DNA from: Prosopocoilus inquinatus
Lineage: Eukaryota > Arthropoda > Insecta > Coleoptera > Lucanidae
Reading direction: 5' to 3'
Assembly (NCBI GenBank): GCA_036172665.1
Contig: CM069874.1
Coordinates: 54,046,707 to 54,110,706, forward strand
DNA: 64,000 bases
Shown: positions 22,669 through 33,000 of the stretch, in pieces
How the letters are laid out: every line of letters starts with the position of its first letter
How positions within the stretch are numbered: position 1 is the first letter of the stretch
The notes under the pieces: generated by a model
What the model was told of the DNA's origin: nothing
What the model saw: only the letters and a program-made list of their open reading frames with translations
The model's database searches: none
Program-made: the position numbers and the translations under genes

Positions 22669-24185
22669 TGTGGCTTCCTTGGATCCTGTCTAGGCTTTGG
22701 ACATCGCCTGCGAACATGTCCTTCCTCCTGGCAATTCCAACACACCAGCGGCTTCTTCTGCTTGAGAACCTGTTCCACAATGCGGCGAACATCCTCGGCG
22801 GTGGCATATTCCTTGGATTGCCCCTTATTAGCAGATCCCACCTTGGCGTTGGTGGACTCTTCCTCTTCTTCCTCTTGGAAGTCCATAGCCGCTCGAACCT
22901 TGACATGCCCTCTTGAAACTCGTCTCGCCGCTTCAAATTCCAAGGCATAAGCCAATGCGTTCTTGGACGTCTTCGGATGGGTCATTCTCAATGCCTGCTG
23001 GTTGTCTGGGTCACGGATTCCATCTATGAAGGTCTGCACCGTCAAACATTTGAGGAATTCAACAGGAGCTGTGGGATATGCCAACTGGGCCAGACGCGCA
23101 ACGTCTGCTTCGAATTCCTGAAGAGTTTCTCCGGATTTCTGACAGCGATTCCTCAACTGCGCATGGTATACCTCGGTCAGATGGGCCTGTCCGTAACGCA
23201 TTTCCATCCTATTCACCAGCTTGTCGAAGTCTTCTTGTTCCTCTGGCGGCATCGTCTGTAGCACATCGATAGCGTCCCCTCTCAAGGCCACAATTAACGA
23301 AGTGGCTTTTTCGCTGGCCGTCCATCTGTTCGCCTTTGCTGCTGCTTCGAACTGTTTGAAGTAGTTGGGCCAAGAAGACTTTCCATCGAACGTTGGTGGT
23401 TTTATCTTCAGTTTAGAATTTTCTGCTGGTCCTTCCACAATTCGGGTTTCATTATTTTCTAGTACTTCTACTGGTGGCTGATCCCCGAACACTCGCAACC
23501 CCGCCATGATTTGTTCCAGATTTTTGATTTTATTATCCTGCTGGAATATTATTTCTTCCACATTTTCTTGAAGGTTTCTTGTTTCTTCCGATATTTTTAC
23601 CACTAGTTTATCTTCGAGTCCTTTCGTCTGTTCTAGAAATTCACCCTTTAAATTTCCGGACTGTTCTAGAAGTTTCTCGTCGAAATTTCTGGATTGCTCT
23701 AGAAATTTCTCGTCTAAGTCTCTAGATTGTTCCAACAATTTATTTTGTAATTTGTCGAAATTTCCAGATTGTTCTAGAAGCTTCTCCTCTAAATTTCTGG
23801 ATTGTTCTTGAAGCTTCTCTAAATTTCCAGACTGTTCTTGAAACTTCTCGTCCAAATTTCTGGATTGTTCTCGAAGTTCGTCCTTGAAATTTCCAGATTG
23901 TTCTAGAAGTTTCTTCTCTAAATTTCCAGACTGTTCTTGAAACTTCTCGTCCAAATTTCTGGATTGTTCTCGAAATTCATCCTTCAAGATTTTATTAAAA
24001 TCGGCGGGACCACACGAAATTTCGAAAAGGAACGTCTCTGGATCTTCACCAGCTGTCAACAAATCGGATCGGAGACGCTGTTGAAGTGCGCCTTTCAAAC
24101 CACAGGTTTCTAACTCTCGTTCTTCCAATTCGGTTTTTAATTCGGCCACTTTTAAGTCTTTCAACAACACTTTTCTCGTAGCCAT
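22659..24185 (-). CDS. gag: Gag of gypsy element with SAP-like motif and 11-residue repeats
   Basis: Gag is the structural protein that packages element RNA into cytoplasmic particles; here it has 508 residues. Residues about 7-41 (LKVAELKTELEERELETCGL and onward, ending QRLRSDL) fit the SAP DNA-binding motif pattern. Residues 72-195 form about eleven near-tandem 11-residue units of the type [FL]xEQSxNLxEK, one shortened to 10 and one extended to 14, predicting a long hendecad coiled coil. Residues about 268-420 resemble the retrotransposon gag/capsid region (WPNYFKQFEAAA). C482, C485, H490 and C495 form a CX2CX4HX4C zinc knuckle near the C-terminus. The ATG lies 105 nt after the LTR. The stop overlaps the frameshift signal feeding pol. 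Confidence 0.93.
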   Translation of the reverse strand: MATRKVLLKDLKVAELKTELEERELETCGLKGALQQRLRSDLLTAGEDPETFLFEISCGPADFNKILKDEFREQSRNLDEKFQEQSGNLEKKLLEQSGNFKDELREQSRNLDEKFQEQSGNLEKLQEQSRNLEEKLLEQSGNFDKLQNKLLEQSRDLDEKFLEQSRNFDEKLLEQSGNLKGEFLEQTKGLEDKLVVKISEETRNLQENVEEIIFQQDNKIKNLEQIMAGLRVFGDQPPVEVLENNETRIVEGPAENSKLKIKPPTFDGKSSWPNYFKQFEAAAKANRWTASEKATSLIVALRGDAIDVLQTMPPEEQEDFDKLVNRMEMRYGQAHLTEVYHAQLRNRCQKSGETLQEFEADVARLAQLAYPTAPVEFLKCLTVQTFIDGIRDPDNQQALRMTHPKTSKNALAYALEFEAARRVSRGHVKVRAAMDFQEEEEEESTNAKVGSANKGQSKEYATAEDVRRIVEQVLKQKKPLVCWNCQEEGHVRRRCPKPRQDPRKPQLN

Positions 24186-24270
24186 TGTTTTTTTTTTTTT
24201 TTTCTATACTGTACTTATTTAATAATCTGATTAAATTTAATTTACTTTAAATTGTTAATTTATTTGCACA

Positions 24271-24290
24271 AACCCGCACACCGACACCAC
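24271..24290 (-). promoter_or_regulatory. Putative primer-binding site
   Basis: Directly after the 5' LTR, with a one-base offset, the element strand reads TGGTGTCGGTGTGCGGG. The leading TGG would pair with a tRNA CCA end. I could not assign the tRNA. Confidence 0.6.
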
Positions 24291-24615
24291 TGTTACGTTT
24301 CTAGGGTTTGAGTTTATTTATTTAAACGAATAAAACACTCGATAAAAACTTAACCGTAATTTAATAAAGCTTAAAAACTAATTTATTTCTAACAATTTAT
24401 TTTCACACTAAAATCTAACTTCGACTATCGCTGTTCGAATTCGACTGACTGGTGAGTCAACTCCGGGCGATTTTATATCTACTGTTGGCGTCTGGAAGTC
24501 TCGATGCTGGAAGATTCTAGTTTGCTCGATATGGGCCCCGAACGCGTGACGGCCGATGATACATCGAAGCGGCCGACTCCTTGGCGCCTTGCGCTAAGCC
24601 GGTTGGTGCGCCACA
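24291..24615 (-). repeat. 5' LTR of the gypsy element
   Basis: Identical to 18093-18417 except for one transition. Promoter for the element RNA: TATAAAA, then TCAGT at the expected spacing. Confidence 0.95.
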
Positions 24616-25199
24616 ATATAATTTCGTGCTTAATTATGTTATTCTTTTCAAAAATTGTGTAAATCGTTTTTGATTGCAGCGAAAACCTCGAGCAGCCTCT
24701 GTACAGCTATTTCAGGTCTATTTGGGGCTTCTTCTTTCAATAAAAATCATTTCCTAATTATAACAAAGTGGTTTTAATTAATTCGTATAATCGCATTGTC
24801 ATAAATATGCATCATTTGACGTTTATGCCATTTAAGTGCCAGAAAACTTCAATTTGAGTAACTAGCGCCAAAACGAAGAAAATTCGCACTAACTAAATAA
24901 ATTGGGCAGGCCGGATAAGAGAGTCTGTCTTGTGAATCTAGTAGATCGTGTTTCAAGTAGTGTTGTAAAGCTGAAATATTTCACATAAATTTCATTTCAT
25001 TGAAATATTTCGTAACATTCAAAAATTCCATGAAACATATTTCAAATTTGCCGCGCAAAATGGCTAACAAATTCAAAATTAAAGGCAAAATACTCGTACT
25101 ATTAAAACATTCATTTTTCGAAATGTTAACATTCCCTTATACCTCCTGCTGCTTCTTGCAGTTTCTTGGTTGTGTACGTTGTGGTAGGTATATGTAGAT
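24616..25199. other. Gene-free flank of the LTR element
   Basis: Carries a truncated short dispersed repeat at about 24650-24740 (GTTTTTGATTGCAG, CTCGAGCAGCCTCTGTACAG, TATTTGGGGCTTCTTC). The remainder is AT-rich with no supported gene. Confidence 0.5.
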
Positions 25200-25668
25200 T
25201 AGAGATGGGATTCCACCCAGTGCAATCGTTTGCACCGGTGGAATCACGTAATGCACCCACAATGCACCCGGTGCATTGAGTGCATTGCTCGGTTGCCAAC
25301 ATTTACATAAGACATAAAAAAATGCTTCAAAATAACACCAAATATAATATATTTTGTACGGACTATCACTAGACAATTATTTTGTAACGTTAATTTCAAC
25401 TCACTCATTTTGTTCATATTTCAAGCTACAAAGCTTCCGGTTAAACTTAAAAGTTTACTATTCAGCTATTCACCATACACTATGAAACATTGAACCTGTA
25501 AACCACCTGCAAACAATAAAATAACATCAAGAAAAGGTTATTACTCGTTCGATTTGCGCGGGAAATTTAAATTTTAGAATGCACCCGGTACATTCATGTA
25601 TGCACCCTGCTGAATGCAACCATGTGGGTGCTTTCAATGCACCCGTTTCATTCCCTGGCCCATCTCTT
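25200..25668. mobile_element. hAT-type MITE with 8-bp target duplication
   Basis: Flanked by the perfect 8-bp duplication ATGTAGAT (25192-25199 and 25669-25676). The termini are TAGAGATGGG and, inverted, AAGAGATGGG, typical of hAT non-autonomous elements. The interior carries several TGCACCC/GGGTGCA words in both orientations (GCACCCGGTGCATT near 25265, GCACCCGGTACATT near 25581), forming subterminal repeats that a transposase could bind. No coding capacity. Confidence 0.8.
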
Positions 25669-26098
25669 ATGTAGATATTTTCTAAAGTAGAAATTCTATC
25701 CGCATGCAGTTTATTGCAATTTTCTATTTTATTATTATTATTATTATTTAGTAAGTGGCTAGAAATGCGTTCTGCTGACATATTCGAAAACAGAAGTACA
25801 GTGGAACCTCTTTAATCAAATCCAAATTAGCGAATTGTTCGGATTATTCAATAAATCTAAATGAGGTGTTTGGATTTGCAAATATGATGTACGTAAACAT
25901 TTTTTTACTTTAAGTTACGTATTTAATATTTTTTGTTTATTTTTTTTTAAATGTCAGACATATAGCATTTTCCCCTGGCTGTACCAGTATGCACCGAGCA
26001 CTGAGTGTATCTCCATCTCGTTTTATTACATAAAGCGAAATGGAAATACACTCAGTGCACACTAGTGTAGTTAGTGGAAAACGCTATCAGACACCGTA

Positions 26099-26240
26099 GG
26101 GGCTCGTTCAGAAACTGAAATGAGCGCGATCTGGATAACATGCTCTCTTTCAATGTTTCTCTCTCGTGTAAGTAATTTTGTATACTTTTGCTTTTCCTTT
26201 TAAACGCTGATCTTCCGTTACAGTTTTTGAACGCAACCTA
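26099..26240. mobile_element. MITE, copy 2 of 3
   Basis: Ends GGCTCGTTCAGAAACTGAAA and ACAGTTTTTGAACGCAAC. Homologous to 16866-17010 and 56238-56372. Confidence 0.6.
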
Positions 26241-26244
26241 GCTT

Positions 26245-26692
26245 TACCTTGGTTGCGTTAAGTCAACGGTAATTCTGACCAAAGTGGTCGGACTTTACTA
26301 ACCGCTCACTTAACGGCCACAGTTAATGGCTAGGTAGGCACTGTGATTATAAATTATGACAGAAGAGGGCGGGAATGTAACAGGTTTTGAAAGTGTCTCT
26401 AAAGTTTCGAAATTAGTGAAATACGCCACGGGTTTACTTCGTTTAAATCTTTGGATAATAAAAAAAGTAATATATCTAACTCTTAGCTACAATCCTTATT
26501 TCACATCACCTGTATTTGCTATTCTGATCTGTCAAATTGGTCCGACTAATCATTTAACGTTTCAGACCACGCTGGTCACATTTTAAATCGCGACCAATTT
26601 TTCCAATCAGCTGATTGATCACGTGGTACAGTCTGACCGTTGACTTAACGATTTTGTTTAAAATAACCGTTCACTTAACGCAGCCCTTGGCT
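26245..26692. mobile_element. MITE with GCGTTAAGT terminal repeats
   Basis: Left CCTTGGTTGCGTTAAGTCAA and right TTCACTTAACGCAGCCCTTGG are inverted counterparts, and ACCGTTGACTTAACG lies internally on the right. It sits directly against the preceding MITE. The frame at 26356-26586 has no recognisable domain. Confidence 0.6.
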
Positions 26693-26759
26693 TTGGCCAC
26701 GCTTTGGCTTTACCCACCTTAACGACGTCATTTGTACCGACAGTGCAATAGAGAAGTAG

Positions 26760-27051
26760 GACAGTAGAGAATTTCAGAATCAAAAGGTTGGTTACACTGC
26801 GCAGCTGTCATATCGCATATCGAGATGAGTCAGCTGTCAACGGCTGTCAGTTATGTTAATTGTCTGTTTTGATTTCCATAAATTATAAATATTGTATTAA
26901 TTCTTGAATAGTGATAACGTAGCGTGCGTTTGTGTATTTAGATTTTCAACTGCAGGTAGTATGCTTATGAAAATTCCATTCATATTTTTACATCCGGCAT
27001 TTTTCGTTAATTATGTTAACACATCTTATTATTTAATGTAGCACTTTTATA
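26760..27051 (+). promoter_or_regulatory. Probable RSRC1 promoter, 5' UTR exon and leader intron
   Basis: Upstream of the RSRC1 start is a less AT-rich stretch with three CAGCTGTC/GGCTGTCA words (26801-26850). A plausible non-coding exon ends CAACTGCAG at about 26956 before GTAGTA. An acceptor TTTAATGTAG at about 27041 leads into the exon with the ATG. The start site is not determined. Confidence 0.45.
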
Positions 27052-30000
27052 ATGGGTAAGTATTCCAGCGATTCAGATTACGAGAAACGAAGCGGCAAAA
27101 AGCATAAAAGTAGTGGTAGAAGAAGGTAAGTGATTAAATTAAAATAAGGAGGAATATTTAACATAACCTAATTTTTTCTTGTCAAAATATTTTGCAATGA
27201 AAATTGTAACCGATGTTTCATTTATCGCTTTTCTTTTACACATGCTGTTTTTCATATGCGTGTGGTGTTCCTAAGGCACTAGACATCAAGTTTGAATTTA
27301 AGCCGCACAGGCGTTTCATAAGTGGAATGCGTAAGAAAATTTACATTCACAAAATGTTAACGAAGCGAAGTTCAACTAAACCTTTTAAGATTATAAAGTA
27401 ATCAGTAAAACGAAAAGAAAAACTTAAGTTTGAAATGCAGTTGTTAATTATTACCACATCTTTTTTTTTATAACGGCCGTAACCCTTTTCGGCATCGCAT
27501 TAACTAGGTTTTAATAATCTTCTGCAGTAAATATATCCCATTTTCCTTCAAGTTTTTTACTTTAGGTCTGATACTGATCTATACTCTATTTTTTATTGAT
27601 AGGCAGAAATTTACAAATTGTTACAAATAGCAGATGACCAAAAAAAATTCAAAGTTGACTCCAATCGTTACTAAATGGTTGCTGCTTTAATAAAATAAAG
27701 AAAACTACACAATTAACTGATTAATAAGAAAAAATATAGACCGTAGCTAGATTTACATGTAATTATCTTTTTTTAATTTCCTGCCAAAGTGTCTGAATCG
27801 GGAAGAACTTGACAGGACTACTTGAAATCCATTTTAAGAATGAAACTGAAGTGTGGTTTATACAGTCACTAAAACTAATAACTAAACATCAATAACTATC
27901 AACTAAGAAATTAAAAGGCCGTACTGATACGAAGCAGTTTATACAACTTCACTAAAAATTAAGAATTCGTTTATTTCAATTCTTAGTGGAAAAGGCGGGA
28001 TGACCGTAAATTTGACTGTACTTTCTCTTCAGTTAATATTCCCTTCACGGAATTTTCACAGCTAAGTGTGCAACGAGCATGCGTAATTTTTGCTTGTATA
28101 AACGGAAACTTTTGCATAGTTTTAATTTTAGTTCTAGTTAATTTTTAATTTTAGTTTTAGTGACTGTATAAACCAAGTATGAGTTTTAAAGCTTTTGTTG
28201 TCTTGCTGAAAAGTAAAATTCTCTTCAGACACTAAAGCCTTTTCTATTGTTGGCAGCAGAGACTCTTCTAAGGTGTTTAAATATTTTACATTGTTAGAGC
28301 CGTTTTACATCTCTCAAAATTTGTTACAATTTCTTCCGGAAAGTGACAAAGAAGAAGACACTTTGTGTTTTTTGATAGAGGTAACGGCTCTTAACATTGC
28401 CATCAATAACATGCAGTTTCCAATACTGCCCTGTTAAGCATAGAAGTCGTAAATGACAAAATCATTGCTTTGAAATGTTCCTCATTTAGTAAAATTTATT
28501 GTGCCACCTAATTTGAATATTTTATTGAAAATTGAATTTAACATTTGCTAAAAGGTTGCATATCAGAATCTAATAAGCCAGAGCATGTAGGTCTTCATAA
28601 ATCAAGCCCAACCCTTCATCACGACATATGCTGGAAATTTAACTTTTCAAATAAAAGCTTCGTTTTTTTGGCGAATAACTCCTTCGACTTTACCCCTACA
28701 CACATCAAATCTAGCCTCATCACTCCAGTGTATACTATTTCACCGTTCAGAATTCCAATTTTTATGTTTTTGGGCTGGGGGACAAAATTGCTTTTACTTA
28801 AGGTGGGAGTTGGAATATTAAATAAAAAAAAGTCGATGTAGGACTCAAAATAAGGTAGATATGACAAAATTAACATCGATCCTCGATACATTGGGTGGAA
28901 ATTTAAAAAAAAAACACTGGAAAAAATAAAAATATAAATAACTTTATTCTCAAAATTAAAAAAAATAAACTCAGTTCTGCAAAAAAAGCAACTTAAGAAT
29001 ACATAAGTCGTTCTCTTGTAATTTGTCAAGTTGCCTCATTTAAGTTCCACATAAAAAAGTAAGAGTATTAAGAAGAGTTGTTGAAAGATATTAGTGTATT
29101 AAATTTATTTAAGTATTTAATAAATCTCTGAAATAAACGATAGATCCCAAAGATGTCACTTCGCTCCGCTCTATGAAGAGAAAAACGGGGAAAATCTGTT
29201 TTTTCCTGTATGCTTTTTTTATTCAAAAACATTAAAACATTAGCTACTGGTAGTCAGTCAAAAGCTAGCTTGAAAATTTAGGTACATATAAAACGTCGTC
29301 GTGTCACTATCTTTTCAATGATAAATAAATGTTACACTTAAAAATTCATCACTACAATATTGAATCTTTTCTTATATTTAGATACTAAAAAGGGCCTCTC
29401 CGGTGAGGTTTTTTACATTTGTTATCAGTTTACTTTATTGTATTAATTAATGGCATTTATACAGTTATTTGTATCAATTCTATAACTGGGTTGTAGTTAA
29501 AAAAGGTTGATAGTAATACTCTTTTAAAGTTCAACCGAGCTTTCGGAAAATTTATTTCTTTTATCAATGCTTCTACAAAACAAATTTTAAAATTAATAAT
29601 TAACACTAAGAACAACTTCACATGATTACTTACTCCTTAGTGAGTCCACAAGGTTAAACCACTAGTTATCATAATAAACTTCATTAAGTTTTAAGAATAA
29701 ATTTTGAATTTTACAATTTTTTGACAGCTAAATTAATTGCGAAATTTAGAAAATTGAATCATGATAGTAAAATTGTTTATTCATTATTAGGTAATACGAT
29801 GTAAATTTCGATTTCCAACATCTTGATTGTCTTTCTTTTTAGTTTTAAAATTTAATAGGTAAGTATAAAAGCAACTAAGTTTCTCAATATTTTCTTTCTT
29901 TTGTTGATACTTTTTTTATTACAAAAAATATGGCACATTTCAATAAAAAGTCTTTGACTCAAAATTGGTTCAATATCTAAAATTTTTGCATCTTCAAAAT

Positions 30001-33000
30001 TAATCTTATGGTCTTCATTATTGGCATGTTCAGATAAAGCACAAGCATTAGGTTAAGTTTAATATCACTTTTATGAGAAATAATTCTCGAGTGAAGAGTT
30101 CTTGATGTTTGACCAATATAAACAGAATCACAATCATGACAAGGAATTTCATAAATAGAATTAATTTGTTTGAATTTGTCAAGTGGATCTTTAACTTTTG
30201 TAAAAAGAGACTTAATTGTTAATAAATTTTTAGTTGCAATCTGAATATTTTTATTTTTTAATACTTTTATTAGTCGAGATGTAAGATTTGGTATGCATAT
30301 TAAAGATCTAAAAACTTTACCAACATTAATTGTTTGTGAATTATTATTAATTTGAGAAATAGGTTCTACTCTTTGTTGAGTATTGAAAATTAACTTACTT
30401 AGCATTGCACAAGGATAGCTATTTTTTATGAGAATATTTTTTAATTTGTGTAAGTTTTTATTCAACAAAGAAGGATGAGAAATCTTTTCTATACGATTTT
30501 TTAATCTTAAAATCGTGTTAATTTTCATTTTATATGGATGACAAGAATGAAAATTAATATAACGCCCAGAACTAATAGGTTTCGTGTACCAATCAATAAT
30601 GATTGTATTATTTTCTGAACGAATAACTTTCATGTCCAAGAAAGGAACACTCCTTCTGTTTCTTTTTCAATAGTAAATTGAATATTAGGATTATAAATTG
30701 TTAAAATGTCCTTAAAATCTCATCAATACCTTCTTGGGAAGCTACGCAAATAATATTATCAACATAGCCAAGGAATTTCAAATGATAACTTTGGTATGCA
30801 TTCAATTAATAAATCATCCATAACATATTGAACAATAATTGGAGATATATTAGCACCCATAGGTGTTCCAAGAATTTGTTTATAATAAATATTATTGAAT
30901 TTGAAATAAGTGAAATCAAAAAGAAATTTTATTATTATTAATTTTTCTTTTAATAAGTTACTTACCAAAGATATTTGTTCCCAGTTTTTTTCAATACTTT
31001 GTAAGAATAATTCTAAAGGCATGTTGGTAAAAAGTGAAACAAAATCTAGACTAATAATTACATAATTAATTGGGATTAATCTGTTGTTTGCAAATTCAGA
31101 AAATTCGAAAGAATCTTGAACATAAAATTCAAATATGATAGGACGTAGAGCCAACGTTGGTTTATGAATTTTAGATAAGCCATAATATCTTGGACAACAA
31201 GAAGAATAATTCTTTAATGACTTAGCTGTCTCTTCGTCTATCATATTAACAGTCTTTAATTCAGAAATAATTTGATTGGCTTTCTTCTCGAATGAACCAG
31301 TAGGGTCTCTTTTTAAAATCTGATAATAGTTGACATTATTTAATAAATCCAAAGATTTATTAATGTAATCATCTTTGTCTAAAGCAACTGTCACATTACC
31401 TTTATATGATTGTATTAATATTAAATTGATATTTTCTTTTAAGAATTTCTTACAATCATAGTAAACTTGTCTTAAATTAGAATTAATATTTTGATTTTTA
31501 TGTACATAATTAGTGACCTACGATGATTACGATCTTTTTCTTCATGACAGGAAATAATGGATTCCGATTCTGCTAATATTTTCTTTATCTGAACATCAAT
31601 AAGTGAAGGAGTAATGCAAAATTTTGGTCCAAGTGCAAAAAAATTCGAAAATTCAGGTTGAATGTCAGTAGAACTAATATTTTTAAACCAATTAGATTCA
31701 ACCTTTATTTTAAGAATTTGTTCAGATTTCAACTTATTGAATTTTTGAATGTTACTATTCCTAATTTCTTAAAATTTTTTTATTATAAAAAGAATTTTGA
31801 TATCGAGAAAACTCATGATAAGTTTCATTTGGAATTAAATCTTTAACTTCTAAATTTATTATTATGATAAGTAGTGGTTTAACTTTGAGTACTCACTAAG
31901 GAGTAAGTAATCATGTGAAATTGTTCTTAGTGTTAATTATTAATTTTAAAATTTGTTTTGTAGAAACCTTGATAAAGGAAATAAATTTTCCGAAAGCTCG
32001 GTTGAACTTTAAAAGAGTATTACTATCAACTTTTTTGACTGTAGCCCAGTTATAGAATTGATTTCTTAATTGATCAGTCGTGATCATACTTCGCATTTGT
32101 TATTCGTATGTAGCTTTGAAAAAAAAAACAAATATCGAATTCCTATTTTTTTAAGAAATAAATAATTGCTAACCATAGCATTATTTCGCCGTACATCTTG
32201 AAATAAAGCTATATATACATATCGCAAGACTTACTATTTTCATAAACAAGGGTCTTAAAAAAGTAAGTAGACCTATTTTCAAAAACAATTCTCTTTGTCA
32301 GGCTAACATTTTTGTTTAAAAAAAAGCAAAAGTAAAACTTACAATTGGTAAAGTGGTAAAAATAATTAAACAGTTTTATTTATTATTCTCGAGACCCTGT
32401 GATACGGTCGTAAATAATGCATAAAATTTGCAAATAACTGAGACAAGAATCAAATCAACTAATAAATGTTTACAATGGTAACCTATCTCTGTCACTTTAT
32501 AGAAATTTTGCACAAAAAATATCATCCTGTCGTAGTTATTGAAGATTAAACATTATGGTTTCTTTTTATTTGTTTTGTTAATTTTATTAATTTTTTTGTT
32601 TTTTATTTGTACATATTTGCTAATAAATCTTGTAACTCAATAAATATGTTTATTTTGTCGACACTTACTGCGAAAAATTACCAAAATTTTACTAAAATAT
32701 GCCATTATAAGAAACAATAATTGATAACAAGAAAACTAATGGAAATAGGCGTAGGGAATGCTAATACTAATCGATGTAGAATTTGATTCTGCATCTCATG
32801 ATGCAAAAATATACAGGGTGTTTCATTTACGAAAACTGAGTTTGGGGCAGTTGAACAGAGCAAGACACCATATTTTGACCACTCTGTGAATTTGTCAGTG
32901 ATAACTATATATGATTTGAAAGAGTGAATTCGAAGATATCTCAAAAACCGTTACATTTAAGTACGCGGAAGCCTTAACAACTTTTCCTTGGAATAACGTG

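Larger units (their letters stand above)
18089..24619 (-). mobile_element. Complete Ty3/gypsy LTR retrotransposon with a macrodomain-bearing Pol
   Basis: The element proper is 18093-24615 (6523 bp), flanked by the 4-bp duplication ATAT at 18089-18092 and 24616-24619. It reads on the minus strand: 5' LTR, leader with a primer-binding-type site, gag, -1 frameshift site, pol (protease, reverse transcriptase, RNase H, integrase, macrodomain, CCCH finger), polypurine tract, 3' LTR. The LTRs differ at one of 325 positions (T at 18381, C in the other copy) and both frames are free of stops, so the insertion is recent and potentially active. There is no envelope-like frame. It sits outside any recognised host gene. 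Confidence 0.95.

Noticed and set aside
29380..32092. Hammerhead ribozyme in the Penelope pseudo-LTR
   Set aside because: Such motifs are known in this group, but I found no CTGATGA/GAAA core in the right order in either copy.
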